A stretch of DNA of 64,000 bases from assembly GCF_011801125.1 (NCBI RefSeq), contig NZ_CP046171.1:1-64000 (forward strand). The letters run 5' to 3'. Each line of letters starts with the position of its first letter. The first letter of the stretch is position 1. The notes beneath the pieces are model-generated. The model was not told the DNA's origin and did not search any database. It was given only the letters and a program-made list of their open reading frames with translations. Positions 13,820 through 22,382 of the stretch are shown piece after piece. The position numbers and the translations under genes are program-made. This stretch comes from Nocardia brasiliensis. GTDB lineage: Bacteria; Actinomycetota; Actinomycetes; Mycobacteriales; Mycobacteriaceae.

Positions 13820-14360
13820 CTGGTGACCACTGCTGGCCCTGGACCGGATCTCCCCCGGCTGCTCGAACACCGTTGGTGACCACAGCCAGTCACCCCGTGC
13901 GTCGACTGGCCGATTCGTGCTCGGCTGCGGAGGTAGGTCGGGTACGGCTCACGGCGTGCTCAGCACTTACCCGGTCATGCCCGAAGTGACCAAGAGTGTC
14001 GTGGAGTGGCAGTTGTGAACGTGAGCGCGGTGCCGACGTGCCGACGCGCCCGCCTGCCGTAGCTTGCGGAGGCCGGCGGTCGCGCGGCGCGGCGCGGCGG
14101 TAGCCGCGCGGGCGGCGCGCAGCGCCGCTCTTGATCCTCAATGGCGGAATTCGGCAGCAACCGATGTACGTGCGGTGCGTGCCGTGGTGACCGGAACATC
14201 CTGCCCGATCGGTTCCGGAGCAGACATCGTCGGTGTCTCGGGTCGGAAGTGGCTGCGTTCCAACGGTTCCGGTCGGCGGGCTGACGTAGGGTGGTGACAC
14301 CTCGTTCCGAGGGGCGGTGGACATGGTCCACACACCGCGCCCAGGAAGGAGGTGGTGGGG
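13820..14360. other. Gene-poor segment of the element
   Basis: No protein gene of normal size is convincing here. GTG 13823 opens an 18-codon frame behind a good ribosome binding site, possibly a leader peptide. The middle (about 14060-14150) is extremely GC-rich with alternating GCGCGGC runs. The element's rolling-circle origin or transfer site could lie here, but I see no diagnostic motif. Confidence 0.35.
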
Positions 14361-14477
14361 ATGGCGAAACATCGCCGGGCAAAGAGCAACGCCCCGGTCG
14401 ACTACGGCATGCTGATTGCGGTTGCTGCCGTGGTCGCCGGGGCGCTCGTAGTGGTCCGCCGAGTGCGGGCTAGCTAA
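14361..14477 (+). CDS. Small single-pass membrane protein
   Basis: 38 residues: a basic N-terminus (MAKHRRAKS), one hydrophobic segment (about residues 16-32), and a basic tail ending RRVRAS, so the topology would be membrane-spanning with both ends charged. ATG 14361 has AAGGAGG about 9 bp upstream, which is the main support. A terminator-type hairpin follows. Function unknown; small membrane proteins are frequent in spread regions of such elements. Confidence 0.5.
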   Translation: MAKHRRAKSNAPVDYGMLIAVAAVVAGALVVVRRVRAS

Positions 14478-14485
14478 CCCACCAG

Positions 14486-14516
14486 GTGGGGCCGTCTGGG
14501 AAAGAGGCGGTCCCAC
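14486..14516. terminator. Hairpin between convergent genes
   Basis: GTGGGGCCG (14486-14494) pairs with CGGTCCCAC (14508-14516), 9 bp with one G-T pair. It separates the small membrane protein gene from the convergent glycosyltransferase gene. Confidence 0.5.
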
Positions 14517-14552
14517 CGCTCGACATCACTTGCGTGACACTTGGATTGTACC

Positions 14553-15311
14553 TCAATGTGTGGAACCGGTGAAGCTTTGCATTAGAGCTGCCGCGCGTTC
14601 ATTGATAAGGCTCATTCGTGCTTGCCATTCCTCGGCATGAGTATGGTGCTGCTGAGCTGTTTCCTGTCCCTCCCATTTGCGGTACAGAAGTCCGACTTCG
14701 CTATCAAAGAATCCTGTGGAAAGCAGGCTGGCTGCGATAAGCATTCCCGTGTCGTCGGAACCTGGCACGCCCATCCATCCGCCTATGGCAGTTACTAGCT
14801 GGCGTCTAATGCAAATTGTTGTTGGATGGACCGGAAGGCGGAAATTGTTTTCCCGCCAGTATTTGAGCACTGTGCCTGGGAGGAGGAGGCCGTGCGCTGG
14901 GTCGCCGTCGAATCCAACCTTCGACCCGTCTGGCAGGAGGTCAAGCAGCCGGGAAGTTGTCCAGGCTACCTCAGTACTGTCGGATGTGAGGTGTTCGATG
15001 TCTCGGAGGAGTACGCCCGGCGTCAGGATGTCGTCGGCATCGAGATTCTTGATGAGTTCCCCACGGGAATTTGCAAGGGCCATATTTCGAGTTAGGGCAA
15101 CTCCTCCACGTCGACCTGTTCGGAATACGATTCGATCGTCAACGCCGCGAAGTATCTCTTGCGGCACTCCAGAGTTGCCGTCTTCTTGTAGTACCCATTC
15201 CCACCTCCAGCCTGGAGGAAGCTCCTGCGATATTACAGATTCACATGCGGCTTTAAGATGATCGGGATCGGGATTGTAAACCGGAGTAATGATTGAAATC
15301 AGGCGATCCAT
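14553..15311 (-). CDS. Family 2 (GT-A) glycosyltransferase, element cargo
   Basis: Predicted to move a sugar from a nucleotide donor to an unknown acceptor. The 252-residue protein has the GT2 start ISIITPVYNPD, then a metal-binding DxD-type NLDADD near residue 95, and no membrane segment. The start ATG 15311 lies one base after the stop of the GntR gene, with AAAGGTGGG in front, so the two are translationally coupled. Codon use is clearly richer in A/T-ending codons than the rest of the window, which points to recent acquisition. No other polysaccharide gene is nearby, so the substrate is open. Confidence 0.8.
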   Translation of the reverse strand: MDRLISIITPVYNPDPDHLKAACESVISQELPPGWRWEWVLQEDGNSGVPQEILRGVDDRIVFRTGRRGGVALTRNMALANSRGELIKNLDADDILTPGVLLRDIEHLTSDSTEVAWTTSRLLDLLPDGSKVGFDGDPAHGLLLPGTVLKYWRENNFRLPVHPTTICIRRQLVTAIGGWMGVPGSDDTGMLIAASLLSTGFFDSEVGLLYRKWEGQETAQQHHTHAEEWQARMSLINERAAALMQSFTGSTH

Positions 15312-15312
15312 A

Positions 15313-16107
15313 TTACTTGGCCCACCTTTCGAGTGGAGTTTCATACACAAGTTCGGTCCGATCGCCAGGCAAGGTCACATAGGCAACATCTACCACCCGA
15401 CCGGTTGTGTCAAGAACGGTCTTATGGATGAGAAAGACGGGTACGCCCGGTCCGACGTCGAGTAGCTGCGCTTCCATCGGGGTAGGGGGCCTTGTGGTGA
15501 CGGCTTCGATGACGCGGTCGACTTCGATTCCGACAGTGCTCAGCTGATGCATTGTGCCGCCGGGCCATGGTTCGTTGGACGCGTCCAGAAGTTGTGGATT
15601 CGCGGCTACCAAGTCATAGACCAGATACGAGCGGGCGAGGTTGAACGGGGCAGCCTCGGTCTTGGACCGAGTGCGGAACTCACGTTGCACCAACTTCGCA
15701 CCGACAGGGATACCGAACTGGCTAGCGAGGTCCTCGGTGGCGTTGACAATGGCGTACTTGGCTTCGAAGTCTAGATCTGCCACGTCAAGTCCGGTGTCCC
15801 GTTCGGTCAGGCCTGTGGCGGCTCGTACCGCCTCCGGCTCATGTACTCGGGCTTTGTCGAAGTGGTTGTTGGCGTTGCTGCGACGGACTTTCTGGCGTGG
15901 AGGTCGGACGTAGACACCTAGACCCTGACGGGAGTCGATCAGCCCTTCGCTGCGCAGGACGTCAAGTGCTTGCCGAACCGTCGGCATGCTGACCTTGTAT
16001 CGCTCGGCGAGAGTTGCGCTGGTTGGCAACTGCGAACCACCCGGCAGTTCCCCAGACTGGATGGCTTGCCGCAGGTCATCGGCAAGTCGCTCGTATTTCA
16101 GTGCCAT
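15313..16107 (-). CDS. GntR/HutC-type transcriptional regulator
   Basis: 264 residues with an N-terminal winged HTH (YERLADDLRQAIQSGELPGGSQLPTS... spanning about 4-70, with the GntR pattern LAERYKVSMPTVRQAL) and a C-terminal UTRA ligand-binding domain (about 100-255). In pSAM2 the GntR protein KorSA represses the replication activator gene pra; this gene is likewise divergent from a pra-like gene, so the same role is likely. It is co-transcribed with the glycosyltransferase. Operator candidates lie in the 113-bp divergent region. Confidence 0.88.
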   Translation of the reverse strand: MALKYERLADDLRQAIQSGELPGGSQLPTSATLAERYKVSMPTVRQALDVLRSEGLIDSRQGLGVYVRPPRQKVRRSNANNHFDKARVHEPEAVRAATGLTERDTGLDVADLDFEAKYAIVNATEDLASQFGIPVGAKLVQREFRTRSKTEAAPFNLARSYLVYDLVAANPQLLDASNEPWPGGTMHQLSTVGIEVDRVIEAVTTRPPTPMEAQLLDVGPGVPVFLIHKTVLDTTGRVVDVAYVTLPGDRTELVYETPLERWAK

Positions 16108-16128
16108 GGCTTCAGCCTATTCCTCACG

Positions 16129-16184
16129 TTGTCTTGACAAGTAGGGACCCGCCGTCCATCCTAGTTGTACGGTTAACAAGACAA
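16129..16184. promoter_or_regulatory. Candidate GntR operators between korSA-like and pra-like genes
   Basis: TTGTCTTGACAA (16129-16140) is a TTGTC/GACAA inverted repeat. The octamer TTGTCTTG recurs in inverted orientation at 16177-16184 (CAAGACAA). GGTTAAC occurs twice (16171 and 16187) around the second copy. Binding by the GntR protein would repress both divergent promoters. Confidence 0.55.
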
Positions 16185-16220
16185 CCGGTTAACAGGATCG
16201 ATTATTCCGAAGGAGTAGCA

Positions 16221-16694
16221 ATGGCGATCAAGAGGGGTCACAAGTTCGAGATTCCGTTCAGGACGGCGTTTCCGCAGGGTCTGGTGCTGTTGGGCGAGGT
16301 CTCGCAGGTGACGAAGTACAACCCGAATCCGAACGCGACGCCGGAGCCGATGTTCGATTACGACCCGAAGACGGGTGAGGGTTCGGGGTTGCCGTTGTGG
16401 AAGGCGACGGTGACTGACCCGCATGAGGACAAGGCGAAGCGGGCGTCGTTCGAGGTCATTTTCGTGGCTCAGGTGCAGCCGGTTCCGGCTACCGAGGAGA
16501 TCGTGCCTGGTACCGGGATGCGGATGATCGAGCTGGAGGGCGTGACCGCTGAGCCGAAGGTGATGGGTCAGGGGGAGTTCAAGTACCAGGGCTACACCTT
16601 CCGGGCAACTGGCATCAAGGGTGATACCTCCGGTGCCAAGCAGGCCCCGAATGATCCGGGTGCTTCGCGTCCGTCCGGCGCTAAGGCGGCGTGA
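16221..16694 (+). CDS. Pra-like activator of replication, integration and excision
   Basis: Pra of pSAM2 switches on rep, xis and int. This 157-residue protein has the pattern I associate with that family: AFPQGLVLLGEVSQV near the start, a GLPLWKATVTDP motif in the middle, FVAQVQPVPA, then ELEGVTAEPKV and a YTFRATGIK end. ATG 16221 is preceded by GAAGGAG at a spacing of about 6. It is the first gene of the rightward operon, opposite the GntR gene, and its stop overlaps the next start (TGATG). Confidence 0.7.
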   Translation: MAIKRGHKFEIPFRTAFPQGLVLLGEVSQVTKYNPNPNATPEPMFDYDPKTGEGSGLPLWKATVTDPHEDKAKRASFEVIFVAQVQPVPATEEIVPGTGMRMIELEGVTAEPKVMGQGEFKYQGYTFRATGIKGDTSGAKQAPNDPGASRPSGAKAA

Positions 16695-17521
16695 TGAAGA
16701 CGGCAGGCCAGCAGTCGGCGGGGATGCGGTGGGCGCGCTGGTCTGCCGTGGTCATCATCGTGGTTATCGGGGCGGCTGCGTTCGTGCTGAGCTTCGCTGC
16801 GTTGCGTGATCTGGCGATTCTGGCCAACACTCCGAAGCGGTGGGCGTGGCTGTTCCCGGTGATCGTGGACGGCACGATCATTCAGGCGACCGTGGGTGCG
16901 TTGGTGCTGGCGAAGTCACGGGAACGTGGGTGGTTTCTGTGGGTGCTGGGTATCGGTGCTGCGGTCTCGATCGCGGGTAACTCGCTTCATGCGGTCGCGG
17001 CCGGCCGAATCCTGCCGTGGTGGGCTGCGGCGTTGGTGGCGGCGATCGCTCCGATTTCGCTGCTGGTCGACACGCACGGGTTGGCGGTGTTGTTCCGTGC
17101 CGTGCAACAGGATTCGGCTGCTGAGCCGGTCTCTGCGCCGGTTCCGGCGTCTGATCCTGTGCCGGACAAGCCCGCGGCTACTGCTTCGGTTCCCGCGCCG
17201 GTTCCTGCTCGCCGGAAGAAGGCGTCGACGCGTCGCGATCCGGGCAAGGTCGCTGAGGCGGTGGCGTTGCACGCGGCGGGTAAGTCGTATGCCGAAATCG
17301 GTCGGACGCTGGGCGTTTCGGCTCCGACGGCGCGTAAGTACGCGACCTCGGCCCCGAAGCCTGCCCCTGTCGCTGCCCCGCAACCGGTGAGTGCTGCGGT
17401 CCCGGCTGCGACACCTGTTCCTGTTTCCGCGCCTGTGGTGGCCGGTGTGCGGCCGGTGCCGGTGCGTTCCATTCATCCCGTGCGGCCGGTGCAACAAGCG
17501 CTGCCGATCACGGTTTCCTAG
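16694..17521 (+). CDS. DUF2637 membrane protein (SpdB-like)
   Basis: 275 residues. The N-terminal half has four predicted membrane helices (about 15-38, 48-70, 75-97 and 105-128), the DUF2637 layout of plasmid-spread proteins. The C-terminal half is a Pro/Ala/Val-rich region around an HTH-like segment (about 180-215, AAGKSYAEIGRTLGVSAPTA). It is thought to help spread of the element within the recipient mycelium. I use ATG 16694, which overlaps the pra stop; GTG 16691 is the alternative. The fusion of a membrane part to an HTH is common in this family. Confidence 0.78.
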   Translation: MKTAGQQSAGMRWARWSAVVIIVVIGAAAFVLSFAALRDLAILANTPKRWAWLFPVIVDGTIIQATVGALVLAKSRERGWFLWVLGIGAAVSIAGNSLHAVAAGRILPWWAAALVAAIAPISLLVDTHGLAVLFRAVQQDSAAEPVSAPVPASDPVPDKPAATASVPAPVPARRKKASTRRDPGKVAEAVALHAAGKSYAEIGRTLGVSAPTARKYATSAPKPAPVAAPQPVSAAVPAATPVPVSAPVVAGVRPVPVRSIHPVRPVQQALPITVS

Positions 17522-17538
17522 GCAAGGAGTTGGTTTCG

Positions 17539-17832
17539 ATGGCTGAGAACAACGGTGCGGTGGTGTCGCTGGCGTTGAGGCAGCGGTGGACGGCCGGGAT
17601 CGTGTTGCTCGTTGGTGTGGTGGCGTTTCCGCTGGCGTTGTTGCTGACGGTGGGTCGTGAACCGGGCGGGACGGTGGCCACGGTCGCTCCTCGCGCGGAT
17701 GGGTGCGTGATGTTCTGCGAAGACGTCCCGCAGGCATCGTTTCGCGAGAGCAATTGCGCTGAGGCACCTTCGGGAATCAGCTTCATGCCGGAGGACTGTG
17801 CGCCCCTGACGGGCAAGGGGTGGTCACGATGA
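17539..17832 (+). CDS. Small membrane protein of the transfer region
   Basis: 97 residues with one strong membrane helix (about 20-42) and a C-terminal part holding four cysteines (GCVMFC, SNC and EDC), likely outside the cell and disulfide-bonded. ATG 17539 has AAGGAG at a spacing of 10; TTG 17530 is possible. The stop overlaps the start of the translocase gene (ATGA), so they are coupled. Function unknown; it may be a partner of the transfer pore. Confidence 0.65.
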   Translation: MAENNGAVVSLALRQRWTAGIVLLVGVVAFPLALLLTVGREPGGTVATVAPRADGCVMFCEDVPQASFRESNCAEAPSGISFMPEDCAPLTGKGWSR

Positions 17833-19154
17833 GCGGGATTCTCGGAACTCTTGCCGTGGGTGGCTCGGTGGTGGCGCCTGCGGGGCTGATCTGGCTGGCT
17901 CGCCGGGACCTGCCCGGTACGAAGAAGCCGAAGCCGCAGACGGTCGCGCAGATCGTGGACGATGCCGCACCTGAGTTGCGTACCGCTGTCTCGATCCTGG
18001 CTGATCCGCTGCAAACCAACCTGATGTTGGCCGCGCTGGGTCTCGGTTCGGCCGAGGGTGGTTTTCCCAAGCTCGAACGCTACGACTACACCCGCTACGG
18101 GATTCAGGTTGACCTGGTGATGCTCGGCGGTCAGTCGCTGGCGGACTGGTCCAAGGACGAGAAGTTGCAGCAGTTCGCCACGTATTTGGCGGTGCCGAAG
18201 GTGACAGCGTCGTCGCCCGCTCCGTCGTGGGTTCGTCTCCAGGTGAGGGCGTTTGACACTCTCGTCTCCCCGGCAACGAGGCCGGAGGTGATCCCCAATG
18301 GTGTGGATCTGGAGGCGGTCCCGGTCGGTGTTACCGAGGACGGCGACATGTGGCGGTTGCGGGTGCTCTACGCACACATCCTGATCGCTGGTGCGATGGG
18401 TTCGGGCAAGGGCAGCGTGTTGTGGTCGCTGCTGGCCGGTGTGGGTCCGGCGATCAAGGCCGGGCTGGTGGATGTGCGTCTGGGTGATCCGAAGGGCGGG
18501 GCGGAGTTCGGGCGTGGTGAGGACCGGTTGTTCACCCGTTTCTGTGTCGACGGTGCCTCGATCCTGGGCATGCTCGATGAAGCGGTCAAGGAGATGGACG
18601 AGCGGGCGGTGCGGATGCGCCGGGCTGGTCTGCGCAAGCTCGTTCCCACTATCGATGAACCGTTGATCCTGATCATCATCGATGAAGCTGCGGCTTTGTC
18701 GTCGTATGCGACCCGTGAGGAGCAGGAGGAGTTCCGGCGCTTGACCGGGCTGCTGCTGTCGAAAGGCCGCGCGGTCGCGGTGTCGGTGGTGGCGGCGTTG
18801 CAGGACCCGTCGAAAGAGACGATGCCCAACCGGCAACTGTTCCCGGTCCGGATCGGGCTGCGCCTGGACGAGCCGACACAGAACGCGATGGTCCACGGTC
18901 AGGGTGCCCGGGATCGGGGTGCGCGCTGTGACGAGATCAGCGAACACACACCCGGTGTCGGTTACGTCGGCCAGGACGGCACACGCGGGTTCGTGCGAGT
19001 GCGGGCGTTCTGGGTCGACGACGACGCAGCCGATGCCATTGTCGAGGCGTTCTCTCCGGCTCCGGTGATCACCGGTCCCACTGAGGATTACAGCGGGTTC
19101 GACCCTGATGACCTCGGCGACGAGGACGGCGATGCTGCGGGGGTGGCGGCGTGA
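17829..19154 (+). CDS. FtsK/SpoIIIE-type DNA translocase, conjugal transfer (TraSA-like)
   Basis: Hexameric ATPase expected to pump double-stranded element DNA into the recipient. The 441-residue protein has one N-terminal membrane segment, a pre-motor domain with MLGGQSLADW (98-107), then Walker A AGAMGSGKG (187-195) and Walker B LILIIIDEA (279-287). ATG 17829 overlaps the previous stop, and the next gene overlaps its stop (GTGA). pSAM2 and relatives transfer with a single TraB/TraSA-type motor, so this gene alone would be enough for DNA transport. Confidence 0.88.
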   Translation: MSGILGTLAVGGSVVAPAGLIWLARRDLPGTKKPKPQTVAQIVDDAAPELRTAVSILADPLQTNLMLAALGLGSAEGGFPKLERYDYTRYGIQVDLVMLGGQSLADWSKDEKLQQFATYLAVPKVTASSPAPSWVRLQVRAFDTLVSPATRPEVIPNGVDLEAVPVGVTEDGDMWRLRVLYAHILIAGAMGSGKGSVLWSLLAGVGPAIKAGLVDVRLGDPKGGAEFGRGEDRLFTRFCVDGASILGMLDEAVKEMDERAVRMRRAGLRKLVPTIDEPLILIIIDEAAALSSYATREEQEEFRRLTGLLLSKGRAVAVSVVAALQDPSKETMPNRQLFPVRIGLRLDEPTQNAMVHGQGARDRGARCDEISEHTPGVGYVGQDGTRGFVRVRAFWVDDDAADAIVEAFSPAPVITGPTEDYSGFDPDDLGDEDGDAAGVAA

Positions 19155-19477
19155 AACGAGGATTCGTGACCGAGACACACGTGGTCATCTACTGCGACAG
19201 CTGCGGTGACATCTATACCGAAAACACTGGTGAATCAATCTGTTTCGACTCCACTTCCCAGGCGGTGTCGTATCTGCAACACCGTGGCGCGGGTGTGGGC
19301 TGGGTTTATGACGGTGACCGGGTGTGGTGTGACGGCTGCACCGCGGCTGATCACTGCGACCGCAACGGCCACCAGTTCCCTGAGCACTGGCAGACCACGC
19401 GGCGGCTGCTCGGTGTTTCCACTCGTTCGCGCACCTGCATCGTGTGCGGCATCGCTGAAATCGAGGCTCTGTCATGA
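19151..19477 (+). CDS. Zinc-ribbon-like small protein
   Basis: 108 residues with three cysteine pairs: CDSC near 15-18, CDGC near 60-63 and CIVC near 97-100, plus several His residues, suggesting one or two zinc sites. No known family recognised. The GTG start overlaps the stop of the translocase gene and its own stop overlaps the next start (ATGA). Position in the transfer operon suggests a transfer or regulatory accessory. Confidence 0.6.
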   Translation: MKRGFVTETHVVIYCDSCGDIYTENTGESICFDSTSQAVSYLQHRGAGVGWVYDGDRVWCDGCTAADHCDRNGHQFPEHWQTTRRLLGVSTRSRTCIVCGIAEIEALS

Positions 19478-19617
19478 CCATTCACTACTTCGATGAGACC
19501 GACGCATTCGATCGTGACGAGCGCGACGCGGTGATCTGCTTGCAGTCGGTGCGCCAGCTCGTCGACGACAACTCGGTGCTGGCCTGGGATGAGCACAGTG
19601 CGGGGTGGGCGGCATGA
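19474..19617 (+). CDS. Small acidic hypothetical protein
   Basis: 47 residues, acidic (many Asp/Glu), predicted helical in the second half (DAVICLQSVRQLVDDN). It is supported by ATGA overlaps at both ends, keeping the operon gap-free. Function unknown. Confidence 0.55.
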   Translation: MTIHYFDETDAFDRDERDAVICLQSVRQLVDDNSVLAWDEHSAGWAA

Positions 19618-19847
19618 GGGGCCGCGAGTGGGGCCTGCTGGTCGGCGGGCAGGTACACGCGCTGGTCAAGGCCCGCAATATCACCGACGCCACCATGTAC
19701 GCCTGCAACCAGACGGCCCGTCGGCGCGCGAAAGCCGTTGTCGTGTACCGGGATTCAGAATCCATCGGGTGGCGGCGCTGGATCGATGACAAACCCGTCG
19801 CCTCCCAGCTCTCGTTCGATCTCACCGGAAAGGAGGCCCGTCGATGA
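19614..19847 (+). CDS. Small basic hypothetical protein
   Basis: 77 residues, basic, with a beta-rich start (EWGLLVGGQVHALVK) and a central RRRAKAVVVYRDSE segment; it could bind nucleic acid. ATG 19614 overlaps the upstream stop and its TGA overlaps the next ATG. No family recognised. Confidence 0.6.
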   Translation: MRGREWGLLVGGQVHALVKARNITDATMYACNQTARRRAKAVVVYRDSESIGWRRWIDDKPVASQLSFDLTGKEARR

Positions 19848-20473
19848 CCACGAAAACGACAGTGACCGACAAGTCCCCGGCCGAAGACCTAATGGAGGCG
19901 TTCGGGCTGCTGGTCTGGCACATCGTCAAAGCCGTGGCCGTGATCGCGTGGTGGGCGCTGCTGTTCCCGATGATCTCGGTGCCCCTCGGTGGGGCTGTCG
20001 CGGCCGGTGTTTTGCTGGGCTGGCCTTACGGGTTCGCGCTGGTCGGGGTGTTCATCGCGGGGATGGTGGCGTGGCGACTACGGAGTCCACGAACCTTCGA
20101 GCGGTGGATCACCGGGCGGGCACGGACCCGGTTCCTGGCGTGGCGGCGCTACCGGCTGGGCTGGAGCGGGCGACTGACGGCTTGCAAGCTCACCGTGGCG
20201 CACGGGACCGGGCTGCTGGTTCCCCGGCGGGTCTCGGTCGCGGTCGGCGCTGCTGTCGATGTGGTGCGGGTGCGGATGCTGCAAGGCCAGTGCCCCGCTG
20301 ATTGGGAATCACGCGCTGACAACCTCGCTCACACCTTCGGCGCCACCGACTGCCGAGTCCGCATCGCCGGTCCCGGCCTGGTCGAACTCCGGTTCCGACG
20401 CGCTGATGCCCTGGCCGATCCGTTCGAGCTGCCCCCCATCGACGGCGGGCGCTTCTGCAAGGAGACGATCTGA
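19844..20473 (+). CDS. Membrane protein with a motorless FtsK/TraB-like pre-motor domain
   Basis: 209 residues with two membrane helices (about 22-45 and 48-75), a basic linker, and a soluble domain (about 110-195). The soluble part contains MLQGQCPADW (145-154), the same pattern as MLGGQSLADW in the translocase at 17829, followed in both by a helix and a strand ending in RxxDxL. So it looks like the N-terminal half of a TraB-type translocase without ATPase. It may form a membrane collar for the motor. Start and stop overlap its neighbours. Confidence 0.6.
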   Translation: MTTKTTVTDKSPAEDLMEAFGLLVWHIVKAVAVIAWWALLFPMISVPLGGAVAAGVLLGWPYGFALVGVFIAGMVAWRLRSPRTFERWITGRARTRFLAWRRYRLGWSGRLTACKLTVAHGTGLLVPRRVSVAVGAAVDVVRVRMLQGQCPADWESRADNLAHTFGATDCRVRIAGPGLVELRFRRADALADPFELPPIDGGRFCKETI

Positions 20474-22164
20474 TGAACACCCCCAACACCGAGAGTGCGA
20501 AGGCGGGAGGGACTGCGGCCCAGCGCCGTGCCCTACCCAACCTGTTCGAGGTCGCTCAAGCTGCGGCTGATCAGTACATGGTGTGCAAGCGTCCGATCGC
20601 CATGCGCGTGGAGGACCCCAAGACCGGGACCGTCACCTACGAGGGTTCCCCGTGTAAGTCCACCATCGAGTCGGTGTGCCCGGCCTGCGCGAAAGCCAAC
20701 CGGCTGCTGCGGATCGCTCAGTGCCGCGAAGGATGGCACGCCAGTCACGAACTGGTGCCCGACAAGACCGATGCGACGGCGCGTCAGGTCGAGTTGCTGA
20801 CCGAACGCGCCGATCTGGTCACCCAATACCGTGCTGCGGTGGCCGAGGCGGCCGAAGACCTCGCCGAGTCCCTGCGTGAGGTGATCCGGGCCTTGGATGA
20901 GGATCTGCGGGAAACCGGCCTGCGTGGTCGTCTCCCGGCCCTGGACGCCACCATCAAGGATCGGCGTAAGCGTTCCACCAGGCGGCGTCAGGACGTGCCG
21001 GACCTGCCTCGTAAGAAGGTGTCGAAATCGACTGTGGGACAGGTCTTCGCGGGCAAGCATCAGCCCTCGATGTTCGTCACGCTCACCATGCCGAGCCGGG
21101 GCCGCATCCGTCGTGACGGTGCCCTCGACGCCACGGGGCTGCCGTGTTCGGATGGGTCGCCGCTCGACATGGACAGCTACGACTACACCGGTGCCGCACG
21201 CGACATCGTGTTCTTCTCCAAGCTGGTCGACCGCTGGATTCAGAACCTGCGCCGTGCGGTCGGGCGGGACGTGCAGTACTTCGCCACGGTGGAACCGCAG
21301 AAACGCGGGGCACCGCACCTGCACATCCTGATCCGTGGCGCGATCTCTCGCGAGCTGCTGAAGCTTGTCACCGCGGCTACCTACCACCAGGTGTGGTGGC
21401 CTCACTTCGGGCCGGAGAACCGCGTCTACGGCGGCCCGCATCAGCCGGTCTGGGATCACAAGCGCGCCACCTTCATCGACCCCGGCACCGGTCAGCCGTT
21501 GACCTACTGGGACGACGCCCTGGACACCCTCGATCAGGTCGATGACCTCGAACCCGCGTACGTGGTGCGGTTCGGTTCCCAGATGGACCGCAAGCAGATC
21601 AAGGGCGTGGTGCCGGAAAAGGCCGGCCGGACCATCGGCTACGTCACCAAGTACCTGACCAAATCCATCTCGGAGATCGTGGAAGCCCAGACCGACCGCG
21701 CAGCCGAACACTACGACCGGCTTCACGCCGAACTCCAGAACACGCCCTGCTCGCCTCGGTGTGCGGTGTGGCTCGAATACGGCATCGTCCCCCAAGGGGT
21801 CAGCGACAAGACCGTCCCTGGCCGTTGCCGTGGCAAAGCGCACCGTCGAGACACCCTCGGCTTGCCCGGTCGTCGTGTGCTGGTCTCACGCCGCTGGTCG
21901 GGCAAGACCCTCATCGACCACAAGCAAGACCGCGTGGATTTTGTTCGGCAACTGCTCGCCGACGCCGGTATCCACAAGCCCGACACCAGCCATTACAAGG
22001 TGACCCCGGTCGAGCCCGGCGACAAATCCCGGCCGTTGCGTGAGCACCTGATCATGGGCTCGATCTCCCGACGGAATACCTGGCGCGCGGAGCTGGTCAA
22101 AGCCCAGTTCGCGGCAGGCCCACCACAGACCCCAGAAACTTCGGCAACTCGGCAAGCGGCGTGA
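20473..22164 (+). CDS. RepSA-like rolling-circle replication initiator
   Basis: 563 residues. A cysteine-rich N-terminal section (CPAC at 69-72, further Cys at 38, 61 and 84) is followed by the HUH endonuclease: motif 1 FVTLTMP (201-207), motif 2 with HLH (282-284) after TVEPQKRGAP, and motif 3 GYVTKYLTK with Tyr390 and Tyr394 as nucleophile candidates. The protein would nick the element's double-stranded origin and start rolling-circle replication after excision. ATG 20473 overlaps the stop of the preceding gene; xis follows after 18 bp. Confidence 0.9.
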   Translation: MNTPNTESAKAGGTAAQRRALPNLFEVAQAAADQYMVCKRPIAMRVEDPKTGTVTYEGSPCKSTIESVCPACAKANRLLRIAQCREGWHASHELVPDKTDATARQVELLTERADLVTQYRAAVAEAAEDLAESLREVIRALDEDLRETGLRGRLPALDATIKDRRKRSTRRRQDVPDLPRKKVSKSTVGQVFAGKHQPSMFVTLTMPSRGRIRRDGALDATGLPCSDGSPLDMDSYDYTGAARDIVFFSKLVDRWIQNLRRAVGRDVQYFATVEPQKRGAPHLHILIRGAISRELLKLVTAATYHQVWWPHFGPENRVYGGPHQPVWDHKRATFIDPGTGQPLTYWDDALDTLDQVDDLEPAYVVRFGSQMDRKQIKGVVPEKAGRTIGYVTKYLTKSISEIVEAQTDRAAEHYDRLHAELQNTPCSPRCAVWLEYGIVPQGVSDKTVPGRCRGKAHRRDTLGLPGRRVLVSRRWSGKTLIDHKQDRVDFVRQLLADAGIHKPDTSHYKVTPVEPGDKSRPLREHLIMGSISRRNTWRAELVKAQFAAGPPQTPETSATRQAA

Positions 22165-22182
22165 ATACGGAAGGAGAAGGGG

Positions 22183-22380
22183 ATGCGACTAGGTCAGGCT
22201 CAGCGAGCGACGTACACGGTGCAAGAGGTGGCAGACCTGTTGGGGATGTCGCGCAACAACGCCTATCGGGCGATCAACGATGGTGAGGTCCCGGCCAAAC
22301 GGGTGGGTCGTCGGTGGGTCGTTCCGCGCAAGACCTTCGATACCTGGCTTGAAGACTGCACATTGCCGGAGGTGGCATAA
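22183..22380 (+). CDS. xis: Excisionase (Xis), MerR-like HTH
   Basis: 65 residues with a winged-helix DNA-binding fold of the HTH_17 type (TVQEVADLLGMSRNNAYRAINDGEVPAKRVGRRWVVP in two parts, with the wing GRRWVVP). It directs the integrase toward excision. A GAAGGAGAAGG ribosome binding site precedes ATG 22183. It lies 2 bp upstream of int, the order found in pSAM2. Confidence 0.88.
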   Translation: MRLGQAQRATYTVQEVADLLGMSRNNAYRAINDGEVPAKRVGRRWVVPRKTFDTWLEDCTLPEVA

Positions 22381-22382
22381 CC

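Noticed and set aside
13820..14516. Leftward frames of 135-208 codons in the left part of the element
   Set aside because: Pro/Arg/Ser/His-rich with no family or ribosome binding site, and they cover the small membrane protein gene on the other strand.
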